Origin: an uncultured Oscillospiraceae bacterium
GTDB lineage: Bacteria > Bacillota > Clostridia > Oscillospirales > Oscillospiraceae
DNA: 5,905 bases
Assembly: GCA_947631805.1 (NCBI GenBank)
Contig: CANRNA010000117.1
Span: 1 to 5,905 of the forward strand
Reading direction: 5' to 3'
The position numbers and the translations under genes were made by a program. The notes under the pieces are model-generated. The model was not told the DNA's origin. It saw only the letters and a list, made by a program, of their open reading frames with translations, and searched no databases. This document shows, in pieces, positions 1 through 5,862 of this stretch; within the stretch, counting starts at the first letter, position 1, and each line of letters starts with the position of its first letter.

Positions 1-641
1 AACAGGTGAAAGACGCTGTGCATATAGCGGCGCTTTTTCCCCAGCCCATACAGGACCGCCCCCACCGTATAGGACACGCCCCCGGCCAAGATCAGCCAGA
101 AGCCGCTCCAGCCCACAGCCCGAATGAGCAGCGGGGCCTTGAAGATGATGGCCCAGCCGATACCGATGTAACAGATCATGGAGAAGACCCGGTAGCGCTT
201 CAAGTCGATGGCCGTCAGCACAGTGGCGACGATCGTCAGCGACCAGACGACGGCGAAGAGCACCCAGCTCGCCGCCGGGTCGATGGGCCGCATGGCGCTG
301 AGCAGTATGGGCGTATACGTGCCCGCGATGAGAAAATAGATGGTACAGTGGTCGATGACCTGCAAGACCCGCTTGCCCATGCCCTCCCGCAGGCCGTGAT
401 AGACGCTGGACATGGTGTACAGCAATATCATGGACAGGCCGAAGACGGCCCCGCCGACCACGCCCCAGCCGTTGCGGTGCAGCGCCGCACGCACCACGCA
501 CAGCACCAGCGCCGCGATGCCGACGGCCCCGCCCACGATGTGCGAGACCATGTTGAAGCACTCCTCGCCACCTGTATAGTCGGGCATTTCCCTGTCTCTG
601 AGCTTTGTGCGCTTCACGATACGCGCCCCCTTCCCCGTCAT
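1..641 (-). CDS. Hemolysin III / TrhA family membrane protein (PAQR superfamily), C-terminus off the window
   Basis: This is a partial gene with 213 codons visible; it has no stop because it runs off the left edge. The translation carries the PAQR/hemolysin III signatures: E27-x2-N30-x3-H34 before the first membrane helix, S79-x2-H82, D97-H98 followed by IYFLIAGTYTP, and H208-x3-H212 at the cut end. In characterised PAQR proteins the conserved His residues bind a metal. About six hydrophobic segments are visible (near 34-53, 60-81, 99-116, 125-145, 152-170, 178-199); the seventh and roughly 20 residues are probably missing. The family acts in the cytoplasmic membrane. Despite the name, most bacterial members are not proven toxins, and TrhA has been linked to membrane energetics and fluidity. 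Start: the first ATG is used, 12 bases after the upstream stop. A GTG at 617 has a better ribosome site (AAGGGG, 9 bases away) and would give MKRTKLRDRE, so it may be the true start. Probably co-transcribed with the DUF262 gene upstream. Confidence 0.88.
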   Translation of the reverse strand, partial: MTGKGARIVKRTKLRDREMPDYTGGEECFNMVSHIVGGAVGIAALVLCVVRAALHRNGWGVVGGAVFGLSMILLYTMSSVYHGLREGMGKRVLQVIDHCTIYFLIAGTYTPILLSAMRPIDPAASWVLFAVVWSLTIVATVLTAIDLKRYRVFSMICYIGIGWAIIFKAPLLIRAVGWSGFWLILAGGVSYTVGAVLYGLGKKRRYMHSVFHL

Positions 642-653
642 GCGGCCTTTCGT

Positions 654-3600
654 TTACAGCCCCAGCTTCTGCTTCAGGTCCTGTTCAAAGGCCCTTATCT
701 CCTTGAGGCAGCCGTCCAGTCCGGCGAATATCTTTTCCTTGGACAGTTCTCCGCCGATGTCTATTTTGGACGTTCTGAACACCGTCCGCCACTGCCAGTC
801 CTCGACCCCGAACTTTGCCGGGTAGAACTCATTGATCCTGTCGCATATCGCCCGGAAATCCTCCGGGATGTTCCTGGCGTTGATGGTCATCTTGATAAAG
901 ACGCTCTCGCCCGTCCGGTTGATGATCTCATAGAAGTAGTGGTTGGGGGTGTTCCACGCGCTGGGCGCGTCCGGGATATCCGGCAAAATGGCCGACATCG
1001 CCTTCGTGGTGAAGCGGGTATATGTCCTGGCGCTTCTCGCCAGGTTCTCGACCACCCCGTCGCACTTCACCGTCCACTCCCGGAGGATGGCCACGATGCT
1101 CTCCAGCCTGGCCGCGTCGGCGTCGTCTCCCCCCTGCAGGTACGGCAAAACGGCCGTGCAAATCCTGTCGCTCCACTCCGCGTGGAACGCGGCCATGCGG
1201 GGCCAGTCCTCCTCATGGAGGATGCTCACGTCCCGCATAGTATAGGAGAGCCACGACGATTTATACGCGTTCGCCCTCTCCCAGGTGAGCGATACGCCCA
1301 ACTCCTCCTCTATCTCGTCCTTGTGGGCGTGGAGCAGGTCGAAGGCCGCCTTGTTCCTGGCCGCGTCGCTCTTGCCCATATAGAAATCTATCCGGGCGGT
1401 GTCGTAATTGGCGATGCAGCAGATACTGAACCCGCTGATGCCAAAGGAGCCCACCACCGTGTTGGAGGTTATGGGGTTACAGTTGCCGAAGGTGCCCCTG
1501 TAGGCGTGGCGTTTCTGGATGATCGGGAGGGCATAGGTCCAGTAGCGTTTCCTGAGCTCAAGGCGGTTGGTCTCCGCGGCCCGCTCGCTCTCCATATCCT
1601 TCAGGTAGAAGACCAGGTCCATGGGGTCGGCCCCGTACAGCGCGAACAGCCGCCGCAGGAGCGTCATTTTCATCGCCGTGCTCGTGTTGCGCTCCAGGTA
1701 GATATTGTCGTCCACCTTCAGAGCTCTGCGCAGTCCGCTTTCCGTGCTGCTGACATATTTTGCGAGGCTGTCGCCTGTGTCGGAGCTGTACGCCAGCGCG
1801 GAGAGCACGCTCCTGTCCTTTTGGTGGAGGAACTTCACCACGTGCTCCATCATATCCGCCCAGCTGCTCACCGGCTGCTCCACGTTCTGATAGCTGTACC
1901 TGGCGATATCCCGGCCCGTCAGCTCCACATTCTCGTCATCCAGCGTGTAGGAGTCGAACTCCTTCTCCGCCGGAACGAAATCCGTCTGGGGATAGGCCCA
2001 TATCTTCTTCGCCAGGGCGATCATCTCCCCGTTCCGCTCCTCCAGCTCCGGCAGGCCCCAGGACTCCTTGCCGGATATCTTCTGGTTCAGCTTCAGCCCG
2101 CTCGCCTTATAGCCGCCCTCCTCCGCGTCGCGCTTTTCCGCGAAGGTCTTGTTGCTGAGATTCGGATTGTACCCGGTGAGCGTGAGGTTAGCCAGCCGGT
2201 GCAGCCACACGGAGTGTATCTCCGCGGCGTTGGCCCCCAGGGCCTCCGTCCAGGCGGGCGTCAGGTGCTGGGGCATGATGTGCTCGATGGTATAGACGTT
2301 GTTGTCAAGATGCGTGTAGACGTCCTTTGTCTCAATGGTGCCGTAATTTTCAAAGCGCTCGAACAAATACGCTTTATACTTGCCGCGCATCTGATAAACC
2401 TGCTTGCCCGCCAGGGCCGCGGTGAACTCTCCGTCATCCGGGAAGCGGCCGCTGTCCCGCTTCGACAACAGGGTATAGACGAACTTTGCCACGTAATCGT
2501 TCGTCGTGTTGTCGTAGCGCAATATCTCCCTGTTCAAATTCAGGAATATCTTGTTCAGGGCGTTGGTGGGCACCTCGCAGATGTTCCGGCGGAACAGGTA
2601 ATTCTCCGTGATCAGAAAGACCCGCGTCATATCCTCGACCGATAGCTTCCCGCCCTCCTGGTTCAGCCGCAGCACCTCCATGAGAAACGGCCTCGTGACC
2701 ACGATCTCCAGCCGCGCCATGCGGTAAAGGCAGTCGTCCAGTCTTTTGTCGTTCAGCCCGCTCTTGCAGGTGAGGAGCTTTTCATACAGCCGGGCATACC
2801 GGCGCAGGTCGTCCAGCAGCTGCTCGATGGGCAGCTGCTTCGTCTCGGCGTAGTCCTTGAAGGCCCGGTAGACGTTGCTGATGGTGGGCGTTATCTGCTG
2901 CTTGATGCTGAGATAATCCCGGACGAAGCCGCTCACGTCGTTGCCGGTGCACCGTTCGATGGTCGTCCAGTATGTGTCGTACAGCTTGTTCTGGACCCTG
3001 GGATGCTGGCCCATGAGGATATAATTCCTGATCTTGTCGCCCTCGGTCAGGGCCAGGCCGGTGGAGTTGAGGCTCTCAAAAATGAGCTGGGCGTTGTCGC
3101 TCTGGTCCAGGGTGATGCTTATGATCTCCAGCTTGCCTATGGCCCCGTACAGGTCATCGACCGATATCTCCCCCTTCAGTATCTGGTCGCAGAAGAAGCG
3201 GTAATTCACCGTCAGATTGGAGGCGGGGTCATAGTCCTCCTCGTCTCCGAACAGCCTGGCGAGGGCCGCCCGGTCGCTTTTCACCGGCCGCAGCTTTATC
3301 CGCTCGTCCTCCTCCGCCCAGGGGGAGACCAAAAACCGGTCGTTGATCTGCTCGTCCAGTCTGTTCGCCCGGGCAGTGACCTTTTTCTTCCGGATGAGGT
3401 TCCGTATGGCCAGAAGCAGGAGCGAGACCGTGGTGAGCCGCTGCTGTCCGTCGATGATGTGGTACTCCGTGATGGCCCCATTGCCCACCACCGAGGACAC
3501 GACGCTCCCGAAGAAATGGCTCTCCCGGTTGTCCCGGACGATCTTTTTCAGGTCCTCGTAGAGCTGGCGGCAGTTGTCCTCTCTCCAGTCGTATTTCCGC

Positions 3601-3674
3601 TGGTACACGGGAATGATATAGCGCTTCCCGGCCCCTTCCATATACTCTATCAGCTTCGCTTCCGAGCCCTTCAT
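654..3674 (-). CDS. DUF262/DUF1524 (GmrSD-like) protein with C-terminal DUF4268 module; probable anti-phage restriction factor
   Basis: This 1006-residue protein begins with a DUF262 domain (about 8-225). Its ParB-like/NTPase motifs are IPVYQRKYDW (21-30), FFGS (54-57), DGQQRLTT (75-82) and IFESLNSTG...LTEGDKIRNYIL (198-220). A DUF1524 HNH-type nuclease domain follows (about 415-560), with EHIMPQ (464-469, H465), LANLTL (494-499, N496) and N505/N508-K509 before a conserved FAEKR. Next come a module with SSWADMMEHV (603-612), a DUF4268 domain (about 703-846: RKRYW, GISGFSI, EEELGVSLTWER) and an unassigned C-terminal domain (about 880-1000). In GmrSD, BrxU and SspE, DUF262 hydrolyses nucleotides and DUF1524 cuts or nicks DNA, often modified phage DNA; restriction is therefore inferred here, not shown. 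All core motifs look intact. The start has AAGGAGG nine bases upstream and its own promoter. No methylase or BREX gene is visible nearby. Base composition resembles that of its neighbours. Confidence 0.93.
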   Translation of the reverse strand: MKGSEAKLIEYMEGAGKRYIIPVYQRKYDWREDNCRQLYEDLKKIVRDNRESHFFGSVVSSVVGNGAITEYHIIDGQQRLTTVSLLLLAIRNLIRKKKVTARANRLDEQINDRFLVSPWAEEDERIKLRPVKSDRAALARLFGDEEDYDPASNLTVNYRFFCDQILKGEISVDDLYGAIGKLEIISITLDQSDNAQLIFESLNSTGLALTEGDKIRNYILMGQHPRVQNKLYDTYWTTIERCTGNDVSGFVRDYLSIKQQITPTISNVYRAFKDYAETKQLPIEQLLDDLRRYARLYEKLLTCKSGLNDKRLDDCLYRMARLEIVVTRPFLMEVLRLNQEGGKLSVEDMTRVFLITENYLFRRNICEVPTNALNKIFLNLNREILRYDNTTNDYVAKFVYTLLSKRDSGRFPDDGEFTAALAGKQVYQMRGKYKAYLFERFENYGTIETKDVYTHLDNNVYTIEHIMPQHLTPAWTEALGANAAEIHSVWLHRLANLTLTGYNPNLSNKTFAEKRDAEEGGYKASGLKLNQKISGKESWGLPELEERNGEMIALAKKIWAYPQTDFVPAEKEFDSYTLDDENVELTGRDIARYSYQNVEQPVSSWADMMEHVVKFLHQKDRSVLSALAYSSDTGDSLAKYVSSTESGLRRALKVDDNIYLERNTSTAMKMTLLRRLFALYGADPMDLVFYLKDMESERAAETNRLELRKRYWTYALPIIQKRHAYRGTFGNCNPITSNTVVGSFGISGFSICCIANYDTARIDFYMGKSDAARNKAAFDLLHAHKDEIEEELGVSLTWERANAYKSSWLSYTMRDVSILHEEDWPRMAAFHAEWSDRICTAVLPYLQGGDDADAARLESIVAILREWTVKCDGVVENLARSARTYTRFTTKAMSAILPDIPDAPSAWNTPNHYFYEIINRTGESVFIKMTINARNIPEDFRAICDRINEFYPAKFGVEDWQWRTVFRTSKIDIGGELSKEKIFAGLDGCLKEIRAFEQDLKQKLGL

Positions 3675-3683
3675 AACGTCCAG

Positions 3684-3690
3684 CCTCCTT
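3684..3690 (-). promoter_or_regulatory. Ribosome binding site of the DUF262 gene
   Basis: AAGGAGG on the minus strand, nine bases before the ATG at 3674. It fixes the start codon; the hairpin at 3693-3714 ends two bases upstream of it. Confidence 0.85.
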
Positions 3691-3692
3691 AT

Positions 3693-3714
3693 CCCGCGCC
3701 TTTACGGCGCTGGG
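3693..3714 (-). promoter_or_regulatory. 5'-leader hairpin of the DUF262 mRNA
   Basis: On the minus strand a perfect 5-bp stem GCGCC / GGCGC (loop GTAAA) is extended by CCC/GGG across a one-base bulge. From the -10 box at 3718-3723, transcription should begin near 3710-3712, so the stem would form at or within a few bases of the mRNA 5' end and finish just before the AAGGAGG. It could stabilise the message or tune translation. It has no U-tract, so a terminator is unlikely. Confidence 0.5.
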
Positions 3715-3717
3715 AAA

Positions 3718-3746
3718 AATATATCACGGCCCGAGAAAAATTTCAA
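3718..3746 (-). promoter_or_regulatory. Housekeeping (SigA-type) promoter of the DUF262 gene
   Basis: Minus-strand -35 TTGAAA (3741-3746), a 17-base spacer, and -10 TATATT (3718-3723), each matching the consensus at 5 of 6 positions. It lies 43 bases upstream of the start codon, between the ald terminator hairpin and the DUF262 gene, so the DUF262 gene and the membrane protein gene behind it form their own unit. Confidence 0.75.
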
Positions 3747-3750
3747 TTTC

Positions 3751-3769
3751 CCTTTGGCCGCGGCAAAGG
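3751..3769 (-). repeat. Inverted repeat just upstream of the DUF262 promoter
   Basis: A 6-bp perfect inverted repeat, CCTTTG / CAAAGG, separated by seven GC-rich bases. It ends four bases before the -35 box. It shares bases 3767-3769 with the terminator hairpin at 3767-3799, so the two RNA hairpins could not both form completely. It might be an operator or merely part of the ald 3' end; the sequence alone does not decide. Confidence 0.35.
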
Positions 3770-3799
3770 ATATCCCCCGGCCGGGCCGGGGGACATCCT
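3767..3799 (-). terminator. Probable intrinsic terminator of ald
   Basis: A GC-rich hairpin begins 17 bases after the ald stop codon. An 8-bp core of CCCCC + GGC pairs closes a 3-base loop, and the stem extends through AGGAT/ATCCT with one A-C mismatch to about 15 bp. On the minus strand only a short TTT follows, so termination may be incomplete or Rho-assisted. The position between ald and a fresh promoter supports the call. Confidence 0.6.
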
Positions 3800-3816
3800 A
3801 TCGTTTTCTGTGCTTC

Positions 3817-4935
3817 TTACATGAGCTCCGCCGGGTCCGTGTAGGGGATGTCCAGCGCCTCGGCCACCGCCTGGAAGGTGAGCTTTCCCTTATAGGTGTT
3901 GACGCCGCTCATCAGGCACGGGTCGGCCTTGCAGGCCTGCTCCAGACCCAGCTTCGTGATACGGACGCCGTGGGCCAGGGTGGAGTTGACCAGGGCCTCC
4001 GTGGAGGTGCGGGGGACGCTGCCGGGGATGTTGGCTACGCAGTAGTGCAGTATCCCGTCCACCTCATACACCGGGTCGGCGTGAGTGGTGGGGTGGCTGG
4101 TCTCGAAGCAGCCGCCCTGGTCGATGACGATATCCACCATCACCGCGCCCTTCTTCATGAGCTTCAGGTCCTCCCGGTGCACCAGCTTCTGGCACTCCCG
4201 GCCGGGGGCCAGCATGACGCAGCCGATGACCAGGTCGGCCTTTTTCAGGGCGCTGAGAAGGTTCGCCCGGCTGGAATACAGGGTGGTTATCTGGGAGGAG
4301 AACACCTCGTCCAGATAGGCCAGGCGCTGATGGTCGATGTCCAGCACGGTGACTCTCGCCCCCAGCCCCACGGCCATGCGGCAGGCGTTGATACCGGCGT
4401 TGCCGCCGCCGATGATGACCACGTCCGCCTTGTCGCATCCGGGGACGGCCCCCAGCATGACGCCCCGGCCGCCGTAGGTCTTTTCCAGATACTTGGCCCC
4501 CTCCAGCACAGCCATGCGCCCGGCGACCTCGCTCATGCAGTAGAGGCAGGGCAGGCCCTTGCCCCCCGGCCCCAGGATGGTCTCGTATGCCATGGCGGTG
4601 GTCTTCGACTTCAAAAGAGCCTCGGTCAGCTCCCGGTCTGCCGCCAGGTGGAAGTAGGTGTAGATGAGCAGCCCCTCCCGGAAGTATTTATACTCGCTGG
4701 GAAGCGGTTCCTTTACCTTGACGATCATCTCCGCCTTTTCCCATACCTCCTCCGCCGAATCCAGCAGTATCCCGCCGTGCTCGGCGTACTCGGCGTCGGC
4801 AAAGCCCGCGCCCAGTCCGGCGCCCTTTTCCACATAGACGGTGTTGCCCGCGTTCACATACTCCCCTACGGCGCCGGGGGTGAGGCCCACGCGGAACTCA
4901 TTGTTTTTTATCTCCCTGGGCAGTCCAACGATCAT
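3817..4935 (-). CDS. ald: Alanine dehydrogenase
   Basis: This 372-residue enzyme, full length for the family, interconverts L-alanine and NAD+ with pyruvate, ammonia and NADH in the cytoplasm, allowing alanine use as carbon/nitrogen source or NADH reoxidation. The N-terminus GLPREIKNNEFRVGLTPGAV is the family signature. Aligned from memory to the Mycobacterium enzyme, the active-site residues are all present: R15, K75, H96 and D272 (in VDIVIDQGG). The Rossmann nucleotide loop is GGGNAG (176-181), and D199 after the second strand is expected to favour NAD over NADP. SEVAGR (135-140) and CVANIPGSVPRTST (299-312) are further family hallmarks. The start at 4935 is chosen because AGGAGG lies eight bases upstream and homology begins at this Met; an in-frame extension to 5229 has no family similarity and crosses the promoter and a terminator. 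It has its own promoter and terminator, so it is probably a monocistronic unit. Confidence 0.97.
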   Translation of the reverse strand: MIVGLPREIKNNEFRVGLTPGAVGEYVNAGNTVYVEKGAGLGAGFADAEYAEHGGILLDSAEEVWEKAEMIVKVKEPLPSEYKYFREGLLIYTYFHLAADRELTEALLKSKTTAMAYETILGPGGKGLPCLYCMSEVAGRMAVLEGAKYLEKTYGGRGVMLGAVPGCDKADVVIIGGGNAGINACRMAVGLGARVTVLDIDHQRLAYLDEVFSSQITTLYSSRANLLSALKKADLVIGCVMLAPGRECQKLVHREDLKLMKKGAVMVDIVIDQGGCFETSHPTTHADPVYEVDGILHYCVANIPGSVPRTSTEALVNSTLAHGVRITKLGLEQACKADPCLMSGVNTYKGKLTFQAVAEALDIPYTDPAELM

Positions 4936-4943
4936 GATAAAAA

Positions 4944-4949
4944 CCTCCT
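4944..4949 (-). promoter_or_regulatory. Ribosome binding site of ald
   Basis: AGGAGG on the minus strand, eight bases before the ATG at 4935. It settles the start codon against the longer in-frame opening. Confidence 0.88.
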
Positions 4950-5022
4950 GTTCAAATATATGACGCTCATTATGCAAAAACGTCCCGCTTATTTCTGGCG
5001 ATATTTTGTATACTTTAACCAA

Positions 5023-5051
5023 ATTGTACCACCATCCCGCCCATTTGTAAA
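5023..5051 (-). promoter_or_regulatory. Housekeeping (SigA-type) promoter of ald
   Basis: Minus-strand -35 TTTACA (5046-5051), a 17-base spacer, and -10 TACAAT (5023-5028), each 5 of 6 to consensus. It implies a start near 5016 and an untranslated leader of about 80 bases. The -35 box lies ten bases beyond the hairpin that terminates the upstream small gene. Confidence 0.75.
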
Positions 5052-5061
5052 GTAGAAAACA

Positions 5062-5092
5062 ACAGGAAGACGCGCAAAACACGTCTTCCTGT
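5062..5092 (-). terminator. Intrinsic terminator of the small hypothetical gene
   Basis: A perfect 11-bp stem ACAGGAAGACG / CGTCTTCCTGT with a 9-base loop. It begins seven bases after the stop codon at 5100. On the minus strand it is followed by TGTTTTC, and on the plus strand by GTATCTTTTA, so it might work in both directions. It separates this gene from the ald promoter. Confidence 0.82.
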
Positions 5093-5099
5093 GTATCTT

Positions 5100-5399
5100 T
5101 TATACGGGAAACAAAAACAGCGTCTGCTCGCCCCATTCCAGCCGCAAGGAGATATCCGCCTCTCCCGGCGGTATGCGTACCACGTCGCTGACCGTGCGCC
5201 CAGGATTTCCGGGCCTCTCCTCGACGCACTGCACCACATGCCGTCTGTCGTCAAGCTCCAGCACCACCTTTTCCCGCTCCCGAAGAGAGCCTATCACCGC
5301 GCCGTCGCACAGGACCAGCCCCAGCCGGGCCGGATGGCGGTAGCTGCTGTACGCTCCGTCTCCCACCCGCCGGGCGCTCCTGATCGTCAAATCTCTCAT
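5100..5399 (-). CDS. Hypothetical 99-residue beta-rich protein
   Basis: I do not firmly recognise this protein. It opens with MRDLTIRSARR and has alternating short hydrophobic stretches (ARLGLVLCDGAVIGSL at 24-39, KVVLELDD at 44-51, HVVQCVE at 54-60, DVVRIPPGEADISLRLEWG at 72-90, LFLFPV at 94-99), consistent with a small beta-sandwich. There is no signal peptide or membrane segment. The layout LTI(R/K)...G.L...E.....L...IP.G..D..L faintly recalls small clostridial proteins of unknown function, but this is memory, not a search. The ATG at 5399 is chosen because GGGGA lies seven bases upstream; the in-frame opening back to 5525 would cross the intergenic repeat. It is an independent unit, with a candidate promoter at 5453-5482 and a strong terminator. 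It is divergent from an XRE regulator that may control it. Confidence 0.72.
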   Translation of the reverse strand: MRDLTIRSARRVGDGAYSSYRHPARLGLVLCDGAVIGSLREREKVVLELDDRRHVVQCVEERPGNPGRTVSDVVRIPPGEADISLRLEWGEQTLFLFPV

Positions 5400-5416
5400 C
5401 GCTCTGTCCCCGAATT

Positions 5417-5479
5417 TTATTTTATAACATAATATGGCCTCTACGTTATTATATAATACCACATTATGTCCTAAAATAA
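5417..5479. repeat. 63-bp interrupted inverted repeat in the divergent intergenic region; candidate operator
   Basis: The arms are 5417-5437 and 5459-5479, centred at 5448. Eighteen of 21 positions pair, including the 8-bp outer block TTATTTTA / TAAAATAA and the inner block ACATAATaTGG / CCAcATTATGT (10 of 11). The middle also contains the 12-bp perfect palindrome TATTATATAATA (5447-5458). It lies between a 99-residue gene and an XRE regulator and overlaps candidate promoters of both, so operator function is plausible. AT-richness raises the chance level of pairing, but the GC-containing ends (ACAT, TGG) argue against pure composition. Confidence 0.55.
5424..5452 (+). promoter_or_regulatory. 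Candidate promoter of the XRE regulator
   Basis: A weak -35 ATAACA (5424-5429, 4 of 6), a 17-base spacer, and -10 TATTAT (5447-5452, 5 of 6). TATAAT at 5452-5457 is an alternative -10 but has no good -35. The region is AT-rich, so the exact boxes are uncertain. Confidence 0.35.
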
Positions 5480-5482
5480 CAA
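5453..5482 (-). promoter_or_regulatory. Candidate promoter of the small hypothetical gene
   Basis: Minus-strand -35 TTGTTA (5477-5482, 4 of 6), an 18-base spacer, and -10 TATTAT (5453-5458, 5 of 6), giving a start near 5446 and a leader of about 46 bases. It overlaps the inverted repeat and abuts the opposing candidate promoter, so one bound regulator could affect both. Confidence 0.42.
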
Positions 5483-5504
5483 TAGGCTTTGTATTTTCTT
5501 TTTC

Positions 5505-5510
5505 GGGGGG
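5505..5510 (+). promoter_or_regulatory. Ribosome binding site of the XRE regulator
   Basis: GGGGGG seven bases before the ATG at 5518, an unusual all-G form that can still pair with the anti-Shine-Dalgarno CCUCC partly through G-U pairs. It favours this ATG over the Met at 5434, which has no such site. Confidence 0.6.
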
Positions 5511-5517
5511 CATATCT

Positions 5518-5862
5518 ATGGCCATTGAACTGAATTACGCCGAGCTTGGCCAAAGGATACGCCGGTATCGCCTGAAGGCGGGGCTGACGCAGGAACAGCT
5601 GGGCGAGCGCATTGACATGGCCACCTCCAACATCAGCCATATCGAGCGGGCGACCACCCAGGTGAGCCTTCCCTCTCTGGTGAAGATAGCAAACGTGCTG
5701 GGCGTCTCCCTGGACCAGCTCGTCTGCGACAGCCTCCCGGTCGCCTCCCGCTACCTGGAGCAGGACATCGCCGGGCTTCTGGCGTCCTGTTCCCCCGGTG
5801 AAAAGCGGTTCGTCCGCGAGCTCATCCGGACCGCCGTCAACTCCTTCGGGGAGCTGTCGTAA
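5518..5862 (+). CDS. XRE-family helix-turn-helix transcriptional regulator
   Basis: This 114-residue DNA-binding protein has a classic Cro/C1-type HTH at about residues 9-68. LGQRIRRYRLKAGLTQEQLG is followed by the turn and recognition helix around MATSNISHIE (34-43), then LPSLVKIANVLGVSLDQLV (51-69). The tail (70-114), with SPGEKRFVRELIRTAVNSF, is probably helical and may help dimerisation; there is no sensor or peptidase domain. Such stand-alone XRE proteins usually repress themselves and adjacent genes. Here the divergent 99-residue gene and the large inverted repeat between them are the obvious candidate targets, by inference. The start at 5518 is chosen because the HTH family begins close to it and GGGGGG lies seven bases upstream; the longer opening from 5434 would translate through the operator-like region. 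What lies downstream is outside the window. Confidence 0.92.
   Translation: MAIELNYAELGQRIRRYRLKAGLTQEQLGERIDMATSNISHIERATTQVSLPSLVKIANVLGVSLDQLVCDSLPVASRYLEQDIAGLLASCSPGEKRFVRELIRTAVNSFGELS

Noticed and set aside
6..2645. An 879-codon open frame on the plus strand
   Set aside because: It lies antisense to the DUF262 gene and the membrane protein gene, whose motifs are unmistakable. The translation is low-complexity (rich in H, R, P, V, Q) with no domain, typical of a GC-rich mirror frame.
3003..3824. A 273-codon plus-strand open frame
   Set aside because: Antisense to the DUF262 N-terminus and running through its promoter and the terminator hairpin; no ribosome site or recognisable motif.
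3754..5055. A 433-codon plus-strand open frame
   Set aside because: Fully antisense to ald, whose catalytic and nucleotide-binding residues are all present; the translation has mirror-frame composition.
4936..5229. N-terminal extension of ald by 98 codons
   Set aside because: It crosses the ald promoter and the upstream terminator, overlaps the small gene and has no family similarity; AGGAGG sits at the shorter start.
5434..5517. N-terminal extension of the XRE regulator
   Set aside because: It runs through the operator/promoter region, has no ribosome site, and the HTH family begins near the ATG at 5518.
5400..5525. N-terminal extension of the small hypothetical protein
   Set aside because: It would translate through the AT-rich inverted repeat and overlap the XRE gene start. 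The ATG at 5399 has a ribosome site.
5100..5862. Toxin-antitoxin module
   Set aside because: The genes are divergent, not co-directional, and the 99-residue protein shows no known toxin motif.
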